This document shows, in pieces, positions 25,336-33,267 of a stretch of DNA of 44,176 nucleotides. Location of the stretch: the NCBI RefSeq assembly GCF_014650595.1, contig NZ_BMVG01000052.1, positions 1 through 44,176 of the forward strand, given 5' to 3'. A program made the position numbers and the translations under genes. The stretch comes from Streptomyces alanosinicus. Lineage in GTDB: Bacteria > Actinomycetota > Actinomycetes > Streptomycetales > Streptomycetaceae. Below the pieces are notes generated by a model, which saw nothing but the letters and a program-made list of their open reading frames with translations, did no database searches and was not told the DNA's origin. Numbering within the stretch: the first letter of the stretch is position 1; each line of letters begins with the position of its first letter.

Positions 25336-26425
25336 CCCCACTGCTTCCACCCCGTTGCCCGGTGCCCGGGTCCAACACCGCGCCGTCTGCCCCGCCTTCA
25401 GGGGCCGGGTAGAACTGGCTGGCCCAGCGACGCAAGGGGCCGATGGGACCATCCCCCTTAGCCAGCCGGGGGCGTGGCTCGTACCGGCTGTAATGCCACA
25501 CGGGGATGTCTTTTGCGACGTCCTTGGCGGTGCTCCACAAGGCGCCTTGGTTCAGTGCGTTCGCGAGGATCTTGAGCGGTATGCGGGTCGCCCGGCCGCC
25601 GGGAAACAGGGGCGCGCAGATCGAGACCATCGTGAGGAGGCGAAGCCGGACCCTGCCGGGATCCGTAGGGACGGGTAGGAGAGCAGCGAGGACCTGGACG
25701 GAATTTCCCAGCCGGGCGATGACGACCCCAGCGCCCAGGGCTCTGCCGTATACCGATGTCTCTGAGGTAAGCGTGCGGCCCCCGACCCACCGGCGAGCGA
25801 GCTGATATCGGGCGGTGAAGTCCACTCCGTCGAAGGCAGGTGAGGTGATGACGGTGCAGGCCGCCTGGTGGAGCGCGCCCAAGTGCCCCAGGTCGATGAA
25901 GTTCTCGATCACCATCTGGGCATGGCTGTTGAAGTCGGCGCTGACCCACCGCGGGGCGCTGGCGACTCCCTCGGGGGTGGGGATGTCCAAAGGCTCCCAG
26001 GCGGGAGGCGAGTCTTGGTGGCTGTACCACACCCAGAGCAAGCCGTTCTGCTCGCGGGCAGGCAGCACAGTCAGCCGGGCCCTGGGGACAGAAGCTCCAT
26101 AGCCGGTCCGAACGCAGTCGCCGTCAGGGGCGAAGGCGAAGTGGTGGAAAGGGCAGACGAGATGGTCACCCTCTACCCTGCCACCCACTCCGAGATGAGC
26201 CCCGAGGTGCGGGCAGTAGGGGCGGATCGCCTTGGGGCTGCCGTCGCGAAGCCGATAGATCACTGCGTCTTCGCCGGCCAACCGCCGGGTGATGAGCCTG
26301 CTCGAGGCCACCTCGTTGGAGGCCGCGAGGCAGTACCAGCCCTCGGGGCACGGAAAGGCAGCGGCGAGGTCCGGGGATGGCGTCGGCGAACTGGGAGCGC
26401 GCTTGGCGAAGGTGCTACGCAGCAT
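25325..26425 (-). CDS. Rieske non-heme iron oxygenase
   Basis: 366 residues. Rieske [2Fe-2S] motif CPHLG...CPFHH with exactly 17 residues between the CxH and CxxH pairs (about residues 70-92), and mononuclear iron site IDLGHLGALH (DxxHxxxxH, about 178). The C-terminal domain has the helix-grip features of the oxygenase alpha subunit. The N-terminus resembles single-component desaturase/KshA-like enzymes (CPEGWYCLAASNEV). Electron partners are not encoded nearby. It is the first gene of the PKS operon; GAGGA precedes the ATG at 26425. Probable role: hydroxylation, desaturation or oxidative cyclisation of the polyketide. Confidence 0.88.
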   Translation of the reverse strand: MLRSTFAKRAPSSPTPSPDLAAAFPCPEGWYCLAASNEVASSRLITRRLAGEDAVIYRLRDGSPKAIRPYCPHLGAHLGVGGRVEGDHLVCPFHHFAFAPDGDCVRTGYGASVPRARLTVLPAREQNGLLWVWYSHQDSPPAWEPLDIPTPEGVASAPRWVSADFNSHAQMVIENFIDLGHLGALHQAACTVITSPAFDGVDFTARYQLARRWVGGRTLTSETSVYGRALGAGVVIARLGNSVQVLAALLPVPTDPGRVRLRLLTMVSICAPLFPGGRATRIPLKILANALNQGALWSTAKDVAKDIPVWHYSRYEPRPRLAKGDGPIGPLRRWASQFYPAPEGGADGAVLDPGTGQRGGSSGDGS

Positions 26426-26886
26426 GGGCTGTCATCCTCAACATAGAGTGAGCGGCGCCCTTAGACCTGCCCTGGACCGCGATCAAGTGCAATCCGAACG
26501 GAACCATTGACCACCCCGATCCCCGGAGCAGAACGCGCCCCCGGACAGGCCCGATTACGTCGCCCCGAGTACAACCGAGTCGATCTACTCCCACAAGACA
26601 GCCCTGCGCCTCTGGCCACTCCCGCGGCATCACCACGCCCGGTATCAGACAGCGCCCCAGTACGGCCGCCAGGGCACTCACCTGCGCCGCTGGAAATCCT
26701 CCACCGTCTGCAACGCCACGAGAGGCGTCATGAACATGTCCGAGAACGGCAGCCGCTTCTCAGACACGCCAGGCTGCGGGGTGGCGGAGGACCGCTGCCG
26801 CGGGACCGCTGGGTGCGCCATTGACTTGCCCGGCCGAGCCGCGAGACAAGAGATCGGCTGACACCCCCGACATCAGGAGCAAACTG
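26426..26886. other. Divergent intergenic region of the PKS operon
   Basis: About 460 bp between the Rieske gene (minus) and the acyl-AMP ligase stub (plus). No gene is supported. It should hold the operon promoter and any operator. I see no palindrome as clear as those at 10.2 or 15.3 kb, and only weak -10/-35 matches, so no site is called. Confidence 0.4.
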
Positions 26887-27048
26887 TTGGGCATCACGCA
26901 GATGTTGCACCGTTGTCTCCAGCAGGTCCCCGTTCAGATCGCCACGGCCGACGGCGCCAGAACCCACACGTACGCGCAGCTGCACAACCGTGTTGCACGG
27001 GGCGCTGCCGTCTTACGCTCCCTCGACATCCAATCTGGTGGCCAAGTG
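26887..27048 (+). pseudogene. Acyl-CoA synthetase / acyl-AMP ligase, N-terminal stub
   Basis: TTG 26887 with AGGAG seven bases upstream (ATG 26902 is an alternative). The first 50 residues are those of an ANL-superfamily adenylating enzyme: MLHRCLQQVPVQIATADGAR, then THTYAQLHNRVARGAAVLRS and LDIQSGGQV, the usual start DxxxYTYxxLxxxxxxxAxxLxxxGvxxGdrV. At about 27050 the family match stops and repeat copy B begins. The ATP-binding and catalytic parts are gone. Divergent from the PKS operon, it may once have activated the starter acid. Confidence 0.65.
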
Positions 27049-27067
27049 GTCGGCCCGCCGCGGGCGC

Positions 27068-27190
27068 AGGGACAAGATCGCGAGACAGAAGTGCCGTGTC
27101 CCCGAAGTGAGACAGACAGGGAAGACCAGCCTGCCACAGCGGAACGGGACATTCCATTTGCGGACCTACAGAGCGGTACGAGTTCGCCAC
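27068..27190 (+). repeat. Dispersed repeat, copy B
   Basis: Related to 12375-12495, same orientation. Shared blocks: GACAAGATCG/GCCAAGATCG, GTGTCCC, GTGAGACA, CGGAACGGGACATTCCA, ACCTACA, GAGTTCGC/AGGTTCGC. It lies between two truncated genes, the acyl-AMP ligase stub and the N-terminally open gene at 27174, as a recombination scar or element end would. Confidence 0.6.
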
Positions 27191-27863
27191 CAAGGAGGCC
27201 CTGCGGCTCCTGGACCACGCGCTCCGGGCGATCCAGGAGGTCCTCCACGTCACCGTCCCCAACGAAGTGATGGCCGAAGCAGCCATCGGGCTGATCGAAC
27301 AGCACGGGCCCGCTGCCCATCGTGAGGCCGCCCTCGCTGTCTTGCGTGAGATTCCTGCCGGCACCGGCCCGATGACTCTCAACTCGCCTGGTCCGGTGGA
27401 CCTTTGCGTGGCTGCTGCGGTGGCCGCCGCGATGAACACCCACCCGCGCTACGTGCCCGCCCCGCAAGCCCTGCGGCTGACGCTCGTACGCCACCTGCGC
27501 GAGGTGGAAGGACGTGCCATCGGCGCCCCGGCCCGCGAGCGTGTCATCGACGTCTCCGACGCCGATGCGCTTCAGTTCCTCGCGCAGCTGTACGACGACT
27601 CCTACGCCCGGCTCATCCCCCGCCAGCCGTCCCAGCGCGGGCCGTGGGAGTGGGACATTCTCGCCGTCCTCAAGGCGCACCTGCTGGGGACGCCCGCGGC
27701 CGCGACCACGCCGGAGCAGGCGCAGATGCTCAAGTCGAAGCTGCTCACCATCCTGCAGGCGGCGGCCGCCACGCCACTGAAGCCGTCCGGACCTCCGCCC
27801 CGCGGGCCGCGAACGGGGCAGCGTGCCCAGCCCACGCGAAAGAAGCCCAAGAAGAAGCGCTGA
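27174..27863 (+). CDS. Hypothetical helical protein, N-terminus probably lost
   Basis: The frame is coding from the right edge of repeat B (RYEFATKEALRLLDHALRAI and on), although the first start codon is GTG 27267. About 198-230 residues, mostly alpha-helical. The middle reads ERVIDVSDADALQFLAQLYD and GPWEWDILAVLKAHLL; the tail is a Pro/Lys-rich basic stretch ending KKPKKKR. No family recognised. Because coding character starts exactly where the repeat ends, the gene was probably cut by that event; a restart at 27267 may still give product. Confidence 0.5.
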   Translation, partial: RYEFATKEALRLLDHALRAIQEVLHVTVPNEVMAEAAIGLIEQHGPAAHREAALAVLREIPAGTGPMTLNSPGPVDLCVAAAVAAAMNTHPRYVPAPQALRLTLVRHLREVEGRAIGAPARERVIDVSDADALQFLAQLYDDSYARLIPRQPSQRGPWEWDILAVLKAHLLGTPAAATTPEQAQMLKSKLLTILQAAAATPLKPSGPPPRGPRTGQRAQPTRKKPKKKR

Positions 27864-27916
27864 CCCACCATCGGCGCGGGTACCGTCACCACCACATCGA
27901 CGAACGGGGAGGGGCG

Positions 27917-28564
27917 TTGCAGAACTTCTTCGAGCGTGTGGAGAGCCGTACCAACGCGTGGCCGGCCGGACGCCGAGACCTTCACTGGCACCTGCTGCCC
28001 CAACCGGCGGCGGCGCGCGAGCTGGTGGAACGGTACCGGGAGCTGACCCACCGCCCGGGCCTGGAGGCGGTACCCGCGAAGTGGCTGCACGTGACCGTGC
28101 TGCACTCCGGGCCCGAGCAGGAGGCCAGCGACCAGGAGGTGAAGGAGATCACCTCCCGGGTCCGCAAGGCCGTGGCCGGGACCGGCGCGGTGGAGCTGAC
28201 CTTTGCCCGCCCGGCGATCGGGAACGTGGCCATCGAGTGCGCCGCCCGGCCGGGCGGCGCGGCCCGCCGCCTGTGGGAGGCGACCTGGACGGCGACGCGC
28301 GAGGTCGTCGGCGAACGCTGGCCGCTCATCCCGGCGACCTACTACCCGCACACATCGATCTCGTACGCCGGACGCGACGCACATCTCGCCGACCGCGGCG
28401 AGCTGAAGCAGTCGCTCAGCGACATCGACGGCAGCGAGGCGACGCTCACCTTCCCCACCCTGGCACTGGTCTCGCAGTGGCACGACGGCCGTCACATCGT
28501 CTGGGAGCACCTGGCCGACGTCCCTTTGACGGAACCGGCCGATGACACCACAACGAGGGGATGA
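27917..28564 (+). CDS. 2H phosphoesterase (2'-5' RNA ligase-like)
   Basis: 215 residues from TTG 27917, preceded by GGGGAGGGG. The two HxT/S motifs that define the 2H superfamily are WLHVTVLHSG (about residue 60) and YPHTSISYAG (about 150), spaced as in LigT/ThpR and cyclic phosphodiesterases. DLHWHLLP near the start is also typical. Members open cyclic phosphates or act on 2'-5' linkages. Ends 4 bp before the next gene, an EEP-fold enzyme, so the pair is co-transcribed and may act on the same nucleotide or RNA substrate. Confidence 0.8.
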   Translation: MQNFFERVESRTNAWPAGRRDLHWHLLPQPAAARELVERYRELTHRPGLEAVPAKWLHVTVLHSGPEQEASDQEVKEITSRVRKAVAGTGAVELTFARPAIGNVAIECAARPGGAARRLWEATWTATREVVGERWPLIPATYYPHTSISYAGRDAHLADRGELKQSLSDIDGSEATLTFPTLALVSQWHDGRHIVWEHLADVPLTEPADDTTTRG

Positions 28565-28567
28565 CCG

Positions 28568-29443
28568 GTGCAGCTGACCATCGTCGTACAGAACCTGGGG
28601 CACGGAGGCCTCAAGGACGGGGACGGCAACCCCGAGGACCGCTGGCCGCAACTGTCTGAGCGGATCAACAGTGCCGCCGACCGGGTCGACGTCGTCATGC
28701 TGTGCGAGGTCGTCGACTGGCACCTCTACGGACACAAGCAGCTCGCCCGCGCCTTGGAGGACCTGGACCTGGACGCGGCTCCGCTCGCCCCGTCGCGCAG
28801 CGGCTACGGCACCGCGCTGCTCTACCGCCGGGAAGTCCTGGGCCGCTGGCGCCGACACAACCCGGACTTCGGCACCGAGGCCCTGCACGGGCTCGCGGTG
28901 ACCAGCTTCGACATCCCCGGCCTGCCGGCGCCGCTGAGTTTCCTCCCGCTCCACTTCACCCCGTTCTCCGCCGAACAGGCCCTGATCGAGGCGAACTACG
29001 CCGCCACCCGCGGCTACCGCTACGGGCCCTACGCCGTGCTGGCTGGTGACGTCAATTACCCGCCGGCCGCCTCAAGCCACCCGCTGCCCGACTATGCCGA
29101 GATGCGCCCGTACAACGTCGGCTCACGCACGCTGCTGCCACGCGGGGACATGATCGCGCCCCTGGACCTGGAGCCGGACCGGCGCGTAACCGGCAAGCTC
29201 GCACACAACGGCTACGTCGACGTCGCCTGGCACCTGTTCGAGCAGACCAAGGACCAGGCGCTGCTCGAGCCGACCGCCACCGACGACCGCATCGACCAGG
29301 TGTGGGTGTCCGGCCCGCTGGCTCCCGCCGTCTCCGGCTACCGGCGACTCGATCAGCCCGCCGGCGCCAGCGACCACGACGGCCTGGCCTTCCAGCTCGA
29401 CACCGACGCAATCGACACCGACCGCCCGTGGGCGTACCGCTGA
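28568..29443 (+). CDS. Endonuclease/exonuclease/phosphatase (EEP) family protein
   Basis: 291 residues from GTG 28568. EEP signatures in order: QNLGHGG (metal-site Asn), VVMLCEVVDWH (catalytic Glu), LPLHFTPFS, VLAGDVNYPP (GDxN), DRIDQVWVSG and the terminal GASDHDGL (SDH catalytic His). These enzymes cut phosphodiester or phosphomonoester bonds in nucleic acids, lipids or sugars using Mg2+. No signal peptide, so cytoplasmic. Co-transcribed with the 2H phosphoesterase. Confidence 0.82.
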   Translation: MQLTIVVQNLGHGGLKDGDGNPEDRWPQLSERINSAADRVDVVMLCEVVDWHLYGHKQLARALEDLDLDAAPLAPSRSGYGTALLYRREVLGRWRRHNPDFGTEALHGLAVTSFDIPGLPAPLSFLPLHFTPFSAEQALIEANYAATRGYRYGPYAVLAGDVNYPPAASSHPLPDYAEMRPYNVGSRTLLPRGDMIAPLDLEPDRRVTGKLAHNGYVDVAWHLFEQTKDQALLEPTATDDRIDQVWVSGPLAPAVSGYRRLDQPAGASDHDGLAFQLDTDAIDTDRPWAYR

Positions 29444-29516
29444 CAGCCAAGGGTGCGCCGATGATGAGGCTGACCCGCGCCGCGCGCACTGCGGCGGCGC
29501 TTTCGGGGACTGAGGC

Positions 29517-29843
29517 ATGACGTCGGTTGAGGAAGTCGCTGACTGCGCGATCTGCCGTGAGTTCGCAGACAGTTGGTGGCAGTGCATGAAAGACCCGGCC
29601 CAGGGGGCAGTCGACGAGGAGAGGATCGCTCTCGCGGCCGGTGCCCACCTGCAGGACGACCACAGGGCCGACGTTCTCCGGCCGCGGGAGGGGTGCGATG
29701 ACTGCCGAACGGTGCAGGCCATCTTGTCGGCGCCGTTCTCCGCGCCCAGTGAGGTCATCATCCGGACCGATGGCCTGCAGCTGCACCCCTCACAACTGCA
29801 CTTCGCCCGCCACGTCCTGTGGAACGCGTTCGAACTGCCGTAA
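29517..29843 (+). CDS. Hypothetical Cys/His-containing small protein
   Basis: 108 residues from ATG 29517. ADCAICREFADSWWQC near the N-terminus, GAHLQDDHRADVL in the middle and GCDDCRTV later give two CxxC pairs and two His, enough for a zinc site. The C-terminal part (LQLHPSQLHFARHVLWNAFE) is helical. No family recognised. It lies in a run of same-strand genes, 73 bp after the EEP gene and 29 bp before the cupin gene. Confidence 0.6.
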   Translation: MTSVEEVADCAICREFADSWWQCMKDPAQGAVDEERIALAAGAHLQDDHRADVLRPREGCDDCRTVQAILSAPFSAPSEVIIRTDGLQLHPSQLHFARHVLWNAFELP

Positions 29844-29872
29844 ATACCCCATCCCCTGATCAAGGAGGAAGC

Positions 29873-30454
29873 GTGGACCGCGTTGAGGTCGTTCCCGGTC
29901 TCGCCGTCGACCTGGACCTGTACGAGGCTGCCGTGAACGGCCTGAAGGAGCACGCCCCGGAGGAGACCCTCGCCTGGGAGACGTTCACCAGCCCCGAGAG
30001 CTGGACCCTCGTGCCGGACCCGGACGAGCAGGGCTACAAGGGCGAGCTGGTCCTGCGGCGGGAGGATTCCCACACCAGGAAAATCAACCTGTGGTTCGCG
30101 CCCGACCTCCGCGATGGCCAGAGCCCGAAGCCGCACAACCACCCGTGGGAGTTCACCTCGCACGTCCTGTCTGGCGCCTACACCGAGCAGCGGTACACCC
30201 TCGTCGACGGCAAGGTCGCAACCGAGACCCACACGCACACCGCCGGCGGCTCCAACCACCTGCCCCTGGACGTGTACCACGAAGTCACGGCGATCTCGGA
30301 GCCCGGCAGGACCCTGACGCTGATGCTCTGCGGCGCAGGCCGACAAGGCGCCTGGGGCTACCTCGACCCCGAAACCGGCCGGACGTACGACAACACTCCC
30401 GACACCAGCTTCCGGGACCGGCTGGTCGCCCTCAACCCCCGGATGAAGCCGTGA
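29873..30454 (+). CDS. Cupin-like protein
   Basis: 193 residues from GTG 29873, chosen for the AAGGAGGAA ribosome site. KINLWFAPDLRDGQSPKPHN followed by HPWEFTSHVLSGAYTEQRYT and the second strand region (HTHTAGGSNHLPLDVYHEVT) carry the cupin pattern HxH...E...H, with PHNHPWEF as metal-binding core. The fold is often used for isomerases, dioxygenases or sensors; substrate unknown. Same strand as the 2H/EEP pair. Confidence 0.65.
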   Translation: MDRVEVVPGLAVDLDLYEAAVNGLKEHAPEETLAWETFTSPESWTLVPDPDEQGYKGELVLRREDSHTRKINLWFAPDLRDGQSPKPHNHPWEFTSHVLSGAYTEQRYTLVDGKVATETHTHTAGGSNHLPLDVYHEVTAISEPGRTLTLMLCGAGRQGAWGYLDPETGRTYDNTPDTSFRDRLVALNPRMKP

Positions 30455-30494
30455 CAGGGAGCACCGGCGAGCTGCCTCGGCGGGTGGCCGCACG

Positions 30495-30992
30495 ATGAGC
30501 ACGACTTGGGCGTTTGTCGGCACCGTCATCGCGCTGGGCGTCGCCATCTTCCTCCTCATGTTCGTCCGTGGCATCCGCCAGCTTGCCCGGAAGGACATCC
30601 GCCGCGACCTGATCGCACTCGGCAAGGCTCAGCAGACAGCCGAAGCACTGACAAAGGTGGGCCGCACCGCGACGTTCGCCTTCGCAGCCCCTGGCGCCGA
30701 TGGCCGCGAAATGATGTTCGGCTGGCTGTGGTGGCGTACGGAACTCGACCCAGACGGGAAAATCCGCCGCGACATGGGGTGGGCACTGACGTACCGCAGG
30801 GCACGGCGGGCGGCGGGCATTCCCGTCAGCGCGAAGGCCCGCGGAGCGGAGCTCATCGTTGCGCCCACCCGGACGGGTCTGAAAGATCCCGTGGGCAAGG
30901 ACTCCTCGGCTCAGCACTCGTACCCAGTTGTGGCAGGACAGGCGTCACCGATCCCCATTGCGGCCCCCTTCGCCCATGCCATGGCCGGATAG
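30495..30992 (+). CDS. Single-pass membrane protein of unknown function
   Basis: 165 residues. One N-terminal membrane helix (WAFVGTVIALGVAIFLLMFV), then a basic cytoplasmic stretch (RGIRQLARKDIRRDLIALGK) and a mixed domain with FGWLWWRTELDPDGKIRRD. The C-terminal 30 residues are Pro/Ala-rich. No recognised family. The start ATG lies 40 bp after the cupin gene. Confidence 0.55.
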   Translation: MSTTWAFVGTVIALGVAIFLLMFVRGIRQLARKDIRRDLIALGKAQQTAEALTKVGRTATFAFAAPGADGREMMFGWLWWRTELDPDGKIRRDMGWALTYRRARRAAGIPVSAKARGAELIVAPTRTGLKDPVGKDSSAQHSYPVVAGQASPIPIAAPFAHAMAG

Positions 30993-31100
30993 GAAGGGGG
31001 TGTCTGCTTCCGGGTGTGAGGCGCCTGGACGCACACCGAAAGGGCACGGCCGATGGCACAGACGAGGTTCGACAAGCAGGTGGAGGAGACCGCTGGCCTG

Positions 31101-31289
31101 CTACGGCCTGCCCTCGGTCAGCTGACTGGCGGTGCTCTCGATCCACAGCAGCGTCCACTCGACTCCGGCCTGCCAGCCGGGCTCCGCGCCGGCGTACCGG
31201 CCTTCGGCGTCGGCGCGGATGTTGGCCGCGAGGGTGCGCAGGTCCTTCTGCAGTCCCTGCCGCCGGGCCGTGTCCACGGCTTGGCGCAT
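31101..31289 (-). CDS. Small hypothetical protein
   Basis: 62 residues, helical and amphipathic (RRQGLQKDLRTLAANIRADA, then GWQAGVEWTLLWIESTASQL). Composition looks coding, but the ribosome site is weak (ACGAG). On the opposite strand a plausible gene start (ATG 31053, beginning MAQTRFDKQVEETAGLLRPA) runs into it and decays, so 31050-31110 may be another junction. Confidence 0.4.
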   Translation of the reverse strand: MRQAVDTARRQGLQKDLRTLAANIRADAEGRYAGAEPGWQAGVEWTLLWIESTASQLTEGRP

Positions 31290-31302
31290 CTCGTCAGTAA
31301 TG

Positions 31303-31512
31303 TCACCGGGTCAGAGCTCGCTCATCGCCCCACCTTGAACGACGGCCCCCACCGATGGCCAGACCGACCACGGCGCCGACCACGCTGCCGTCAACCCCGA
31401 CCATGACCCCCGACCACGGCTGGTCAGCAGGATGTGGCCGCCCGCCTGGCAGCTCCTGGATGGCGTCGGTGTGTCCGTAGCGGCGCAGGTCGATGGCGGG
31501 CGCCGTGGTCAC
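31303..31512 (-). CDS. Small hypothetical protein with Gly-rich hydrophobic segment
   Basis: 69 residues from GTG 31512 (GGAG six bases upstream). TTAPAIDLRRYGHTDAIQEL, then a hydrophobic stretch SVVGAVVGLAIGGGRR that could be a short membrane segment. Follows the SLOG gene on the same strand after 75 bp. No family recognised. Confidence 0.35.
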   Translation of the reverse strand: MTTAPAIDLRRYGHTDAIQELPGGRPHPADQPWSGVMVGVDGSVVGAVVGLAIGGGRRSRWGDERALTR

Positions 31513-31587
31513 GCGGGGCTCCATTCGGATCGGCATCGGTCGACCCACTCGCGTGCCACGGTGGCGGAGGGCGCGAGCATGCTGCTG

Positions 31588-32061
31588 TCATCGGCTGGCG
31601 CCCTGGGGCCACAGCACCCGCACTGGGACGCCGGTCCGTTCGGCGTATGCCACCACGTCCGCAGTCCCCCCGTATCCCCGCGCCGGTTTCCCGTCCCACA
31701 CGGCGATCAGCTCGTCCACCAGGCCGACGAGGATTTCGGATCCGGCCTGATGGGCTTCGGAGGTCGACTCGGTGATGCCGGTGTGGTGGACGTCGGCGGC
31801 GCGGGAGAGGAGACGGTCGTAGACGGGGTGGTGCCAGTCGGGCAGGCTTTGGCGGTATTCGGTGGCAGGGATGACGACCTCAAGTCGGCCTTCGTGCTGC
31901 AGGACGGTTTCGGCGAACCAGGCGTCGGGGCCGTCGGCGATGCACGAGACGCCCACGAGTTCGGCCTGGGCGTACTCCTTGACCTGGTCGGCCAGGAGAG
32001 CCCGTACCTGTCCCTCGACCTGCGTGCTCAGCCCGCGGTGTCCGGTGATTCCCACTCTCAT
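31588..32061 (-). CDS. SLOG/Rossmann-like nucleotide-binding protein
   Basis: 157 residues from ATG 32061, with GGGAGGA ten bases upstream. MRVGITGHRGL is the first strand/loop and GYGGTADVVAYAERTGVPVRVLWP the last, a pattern of SLOG (LOG/DprA-like) proteins that bind nucleotides or ligands derived from them. The middle has VGVSCIADGPDAWFAE and LVDELIAVWDG. SLOG proteins range from cytokinin-activating phosphoribohydrolases to sensors in defence systems. It lies 16 bp after the TPR regulator gene and is probably controlled by it. Confidence 0.65.
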   Translation of the reverse strand: MRVGITGHRGLSTQVEGQVRALLADQVKEYAQAELVGVSCIADGPDAWFAETVLQHEGRLEVVIPATEYRQSLPDWHHPVYDRLLSRAADVHHTGITESTSEAHQAGSEILVGLVDELIAVWDGKPARGYGGTADVVAYAERTGVPVRVLWPQGASR

Positions 32062-32077
32062 GCCGTGGTCATCCTCC

Positions 32078-33051
32078 CTACAGGTAGACGCCGTGGAGGC
32101 GTTCGTCGAAGTCCCGCACCACTTTGGGCGGTGAGCTGGTGGTGAGGCTACGGCGCACGGCACGGGCGCGTTCCACGATCCGCCCGGACCGGTACTGAAG
32201 GCCGGTGTCGAGCGCGCTGGAGGCGAGGGCGAACGCGGCCTCCACCCGCCCGCCGGCGAGGTGCCCGGCGGCGATGTCGAGCACCAGCAGTGCGCGTTGT
32301 TTCGCATGGCCGGTGGTCAGGGCCTCCACGTCCTGATCAAGCACCATCCCGGCAGCCCGAGGCGTGCACCGCAGGTGACGCGGCAAGCGGCCACGTTGTC
32401 CGGAGTGAAGGAGAACACCCACGGCCACGGTGGCGGATCCTGGTCGGCCGTCAGCGCCTCCGCCGCAGCGCGGGGTGCGGTCAGGGTCTGGTCAGCCCTG
32501 CGCTGGTCCCCGGCTGCCGCGTGCCCGAGGGCCTCGACACAGGACAGCCAGGCGTCGGCGACGGCCGGGCGCTGTTCGCCGAGCACGCGGCGGGCACGGC
32601 GGGCGAGGTTCAGGGCCTGAACGCCGTTGCCGGCGTGTGCCTCGAACTGGGCGAGCGTGCCGGTCTGGTAGGCGGTCAGGAGCGAGTTTCCGGACGTTCG
32701 TGCGGCTTTGACGGCTCCGCCGTACCAGGAGCGGGCCGACCCGTGGTCGCCCTTGTCCCACGCGAGCCAGCCTGCGAAGGAGGCGGCCTCGCTGCCCACG
32801 GCGGCCAGCCGCGCCCGGTCTGCGTCGCTGGCTGCGCTGCGGGTGATGGTCTGGATGAGCCGGATATGGCCGTCCACCGCGTCGGCGAGGTCCCGGGAGG
32901 GGGTGGTGCCGTCGAGTCTGCGGTAGGCGCTCGTGGTCAGCCGCAGGGCGGCGGCCTGTCCGCCGGCCCTGTCGTGCGTGTCCGGCACGGCGGCCAGGAT
33001 GGGGGCTGCCATCGCGGCGACCGCGCCACCGAGGACAGTGCGTCGGTGCAT
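32078..33051 (-). pseudogene. TPR-containing regulator-like protein, frameshifted
   Basis: From ATG 33051 the protein begins HRRTVLGGAVAAMAAPILAA, the linker typical of actinobacterial XRE regulators with a helical-repeat C-terminus, then repeats such as LAWDKGDHGSARSWYGGAVK and LAQFEAHAGNGVQALNLARR. Near 32350-32385 the frame changes: one frame ends at RTWRP, the other continues DQDVEALTTGHAKQRALLVL to HGVYL at 32078. No DNA-binding domain is found upstream, so it is either a TPR-only protein or has lost its HTH. One indel plus a missing N-terminus favours decay. Confidence 0.6.
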
Positions 33052-33091
33052 GGGATCGTCGTCTCTCGCCTGAACCTGCGCCTGGTGGTAA

Positions 33092-33131
33092 CTCGCGTGA
33101 AAGTGTCTCAAGCAGCTCGCGTGAAAATGTC
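33092..33131. repeat. Direct repeat CTCGCGTGAAAnTGTC, two copies
   Basis: CTCGCGTGAAAGTGTC (33092-33107) and CTCGCGTGAAAATGTC (33116-33131), 15 of 16 identical, 24 bp apart. It lies just upstream of the TPR regulator gene. It could be a regulator-binding pair or a small duplication at a breakpoint. Confidence 0.45.
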
Positions 33132-33267
33132 CAGGCGAAAAGCTGGCGTGACCTGCGGTGATGTGGGGGGATGTCGTCTATGAGGCTGGACACTTAGGCA
33201 CGAAATCACAAGACGGTTTGGCGAGAGTTCCGATAAGGAAACCGTCGATGACCTGCTGGTTTCGATG

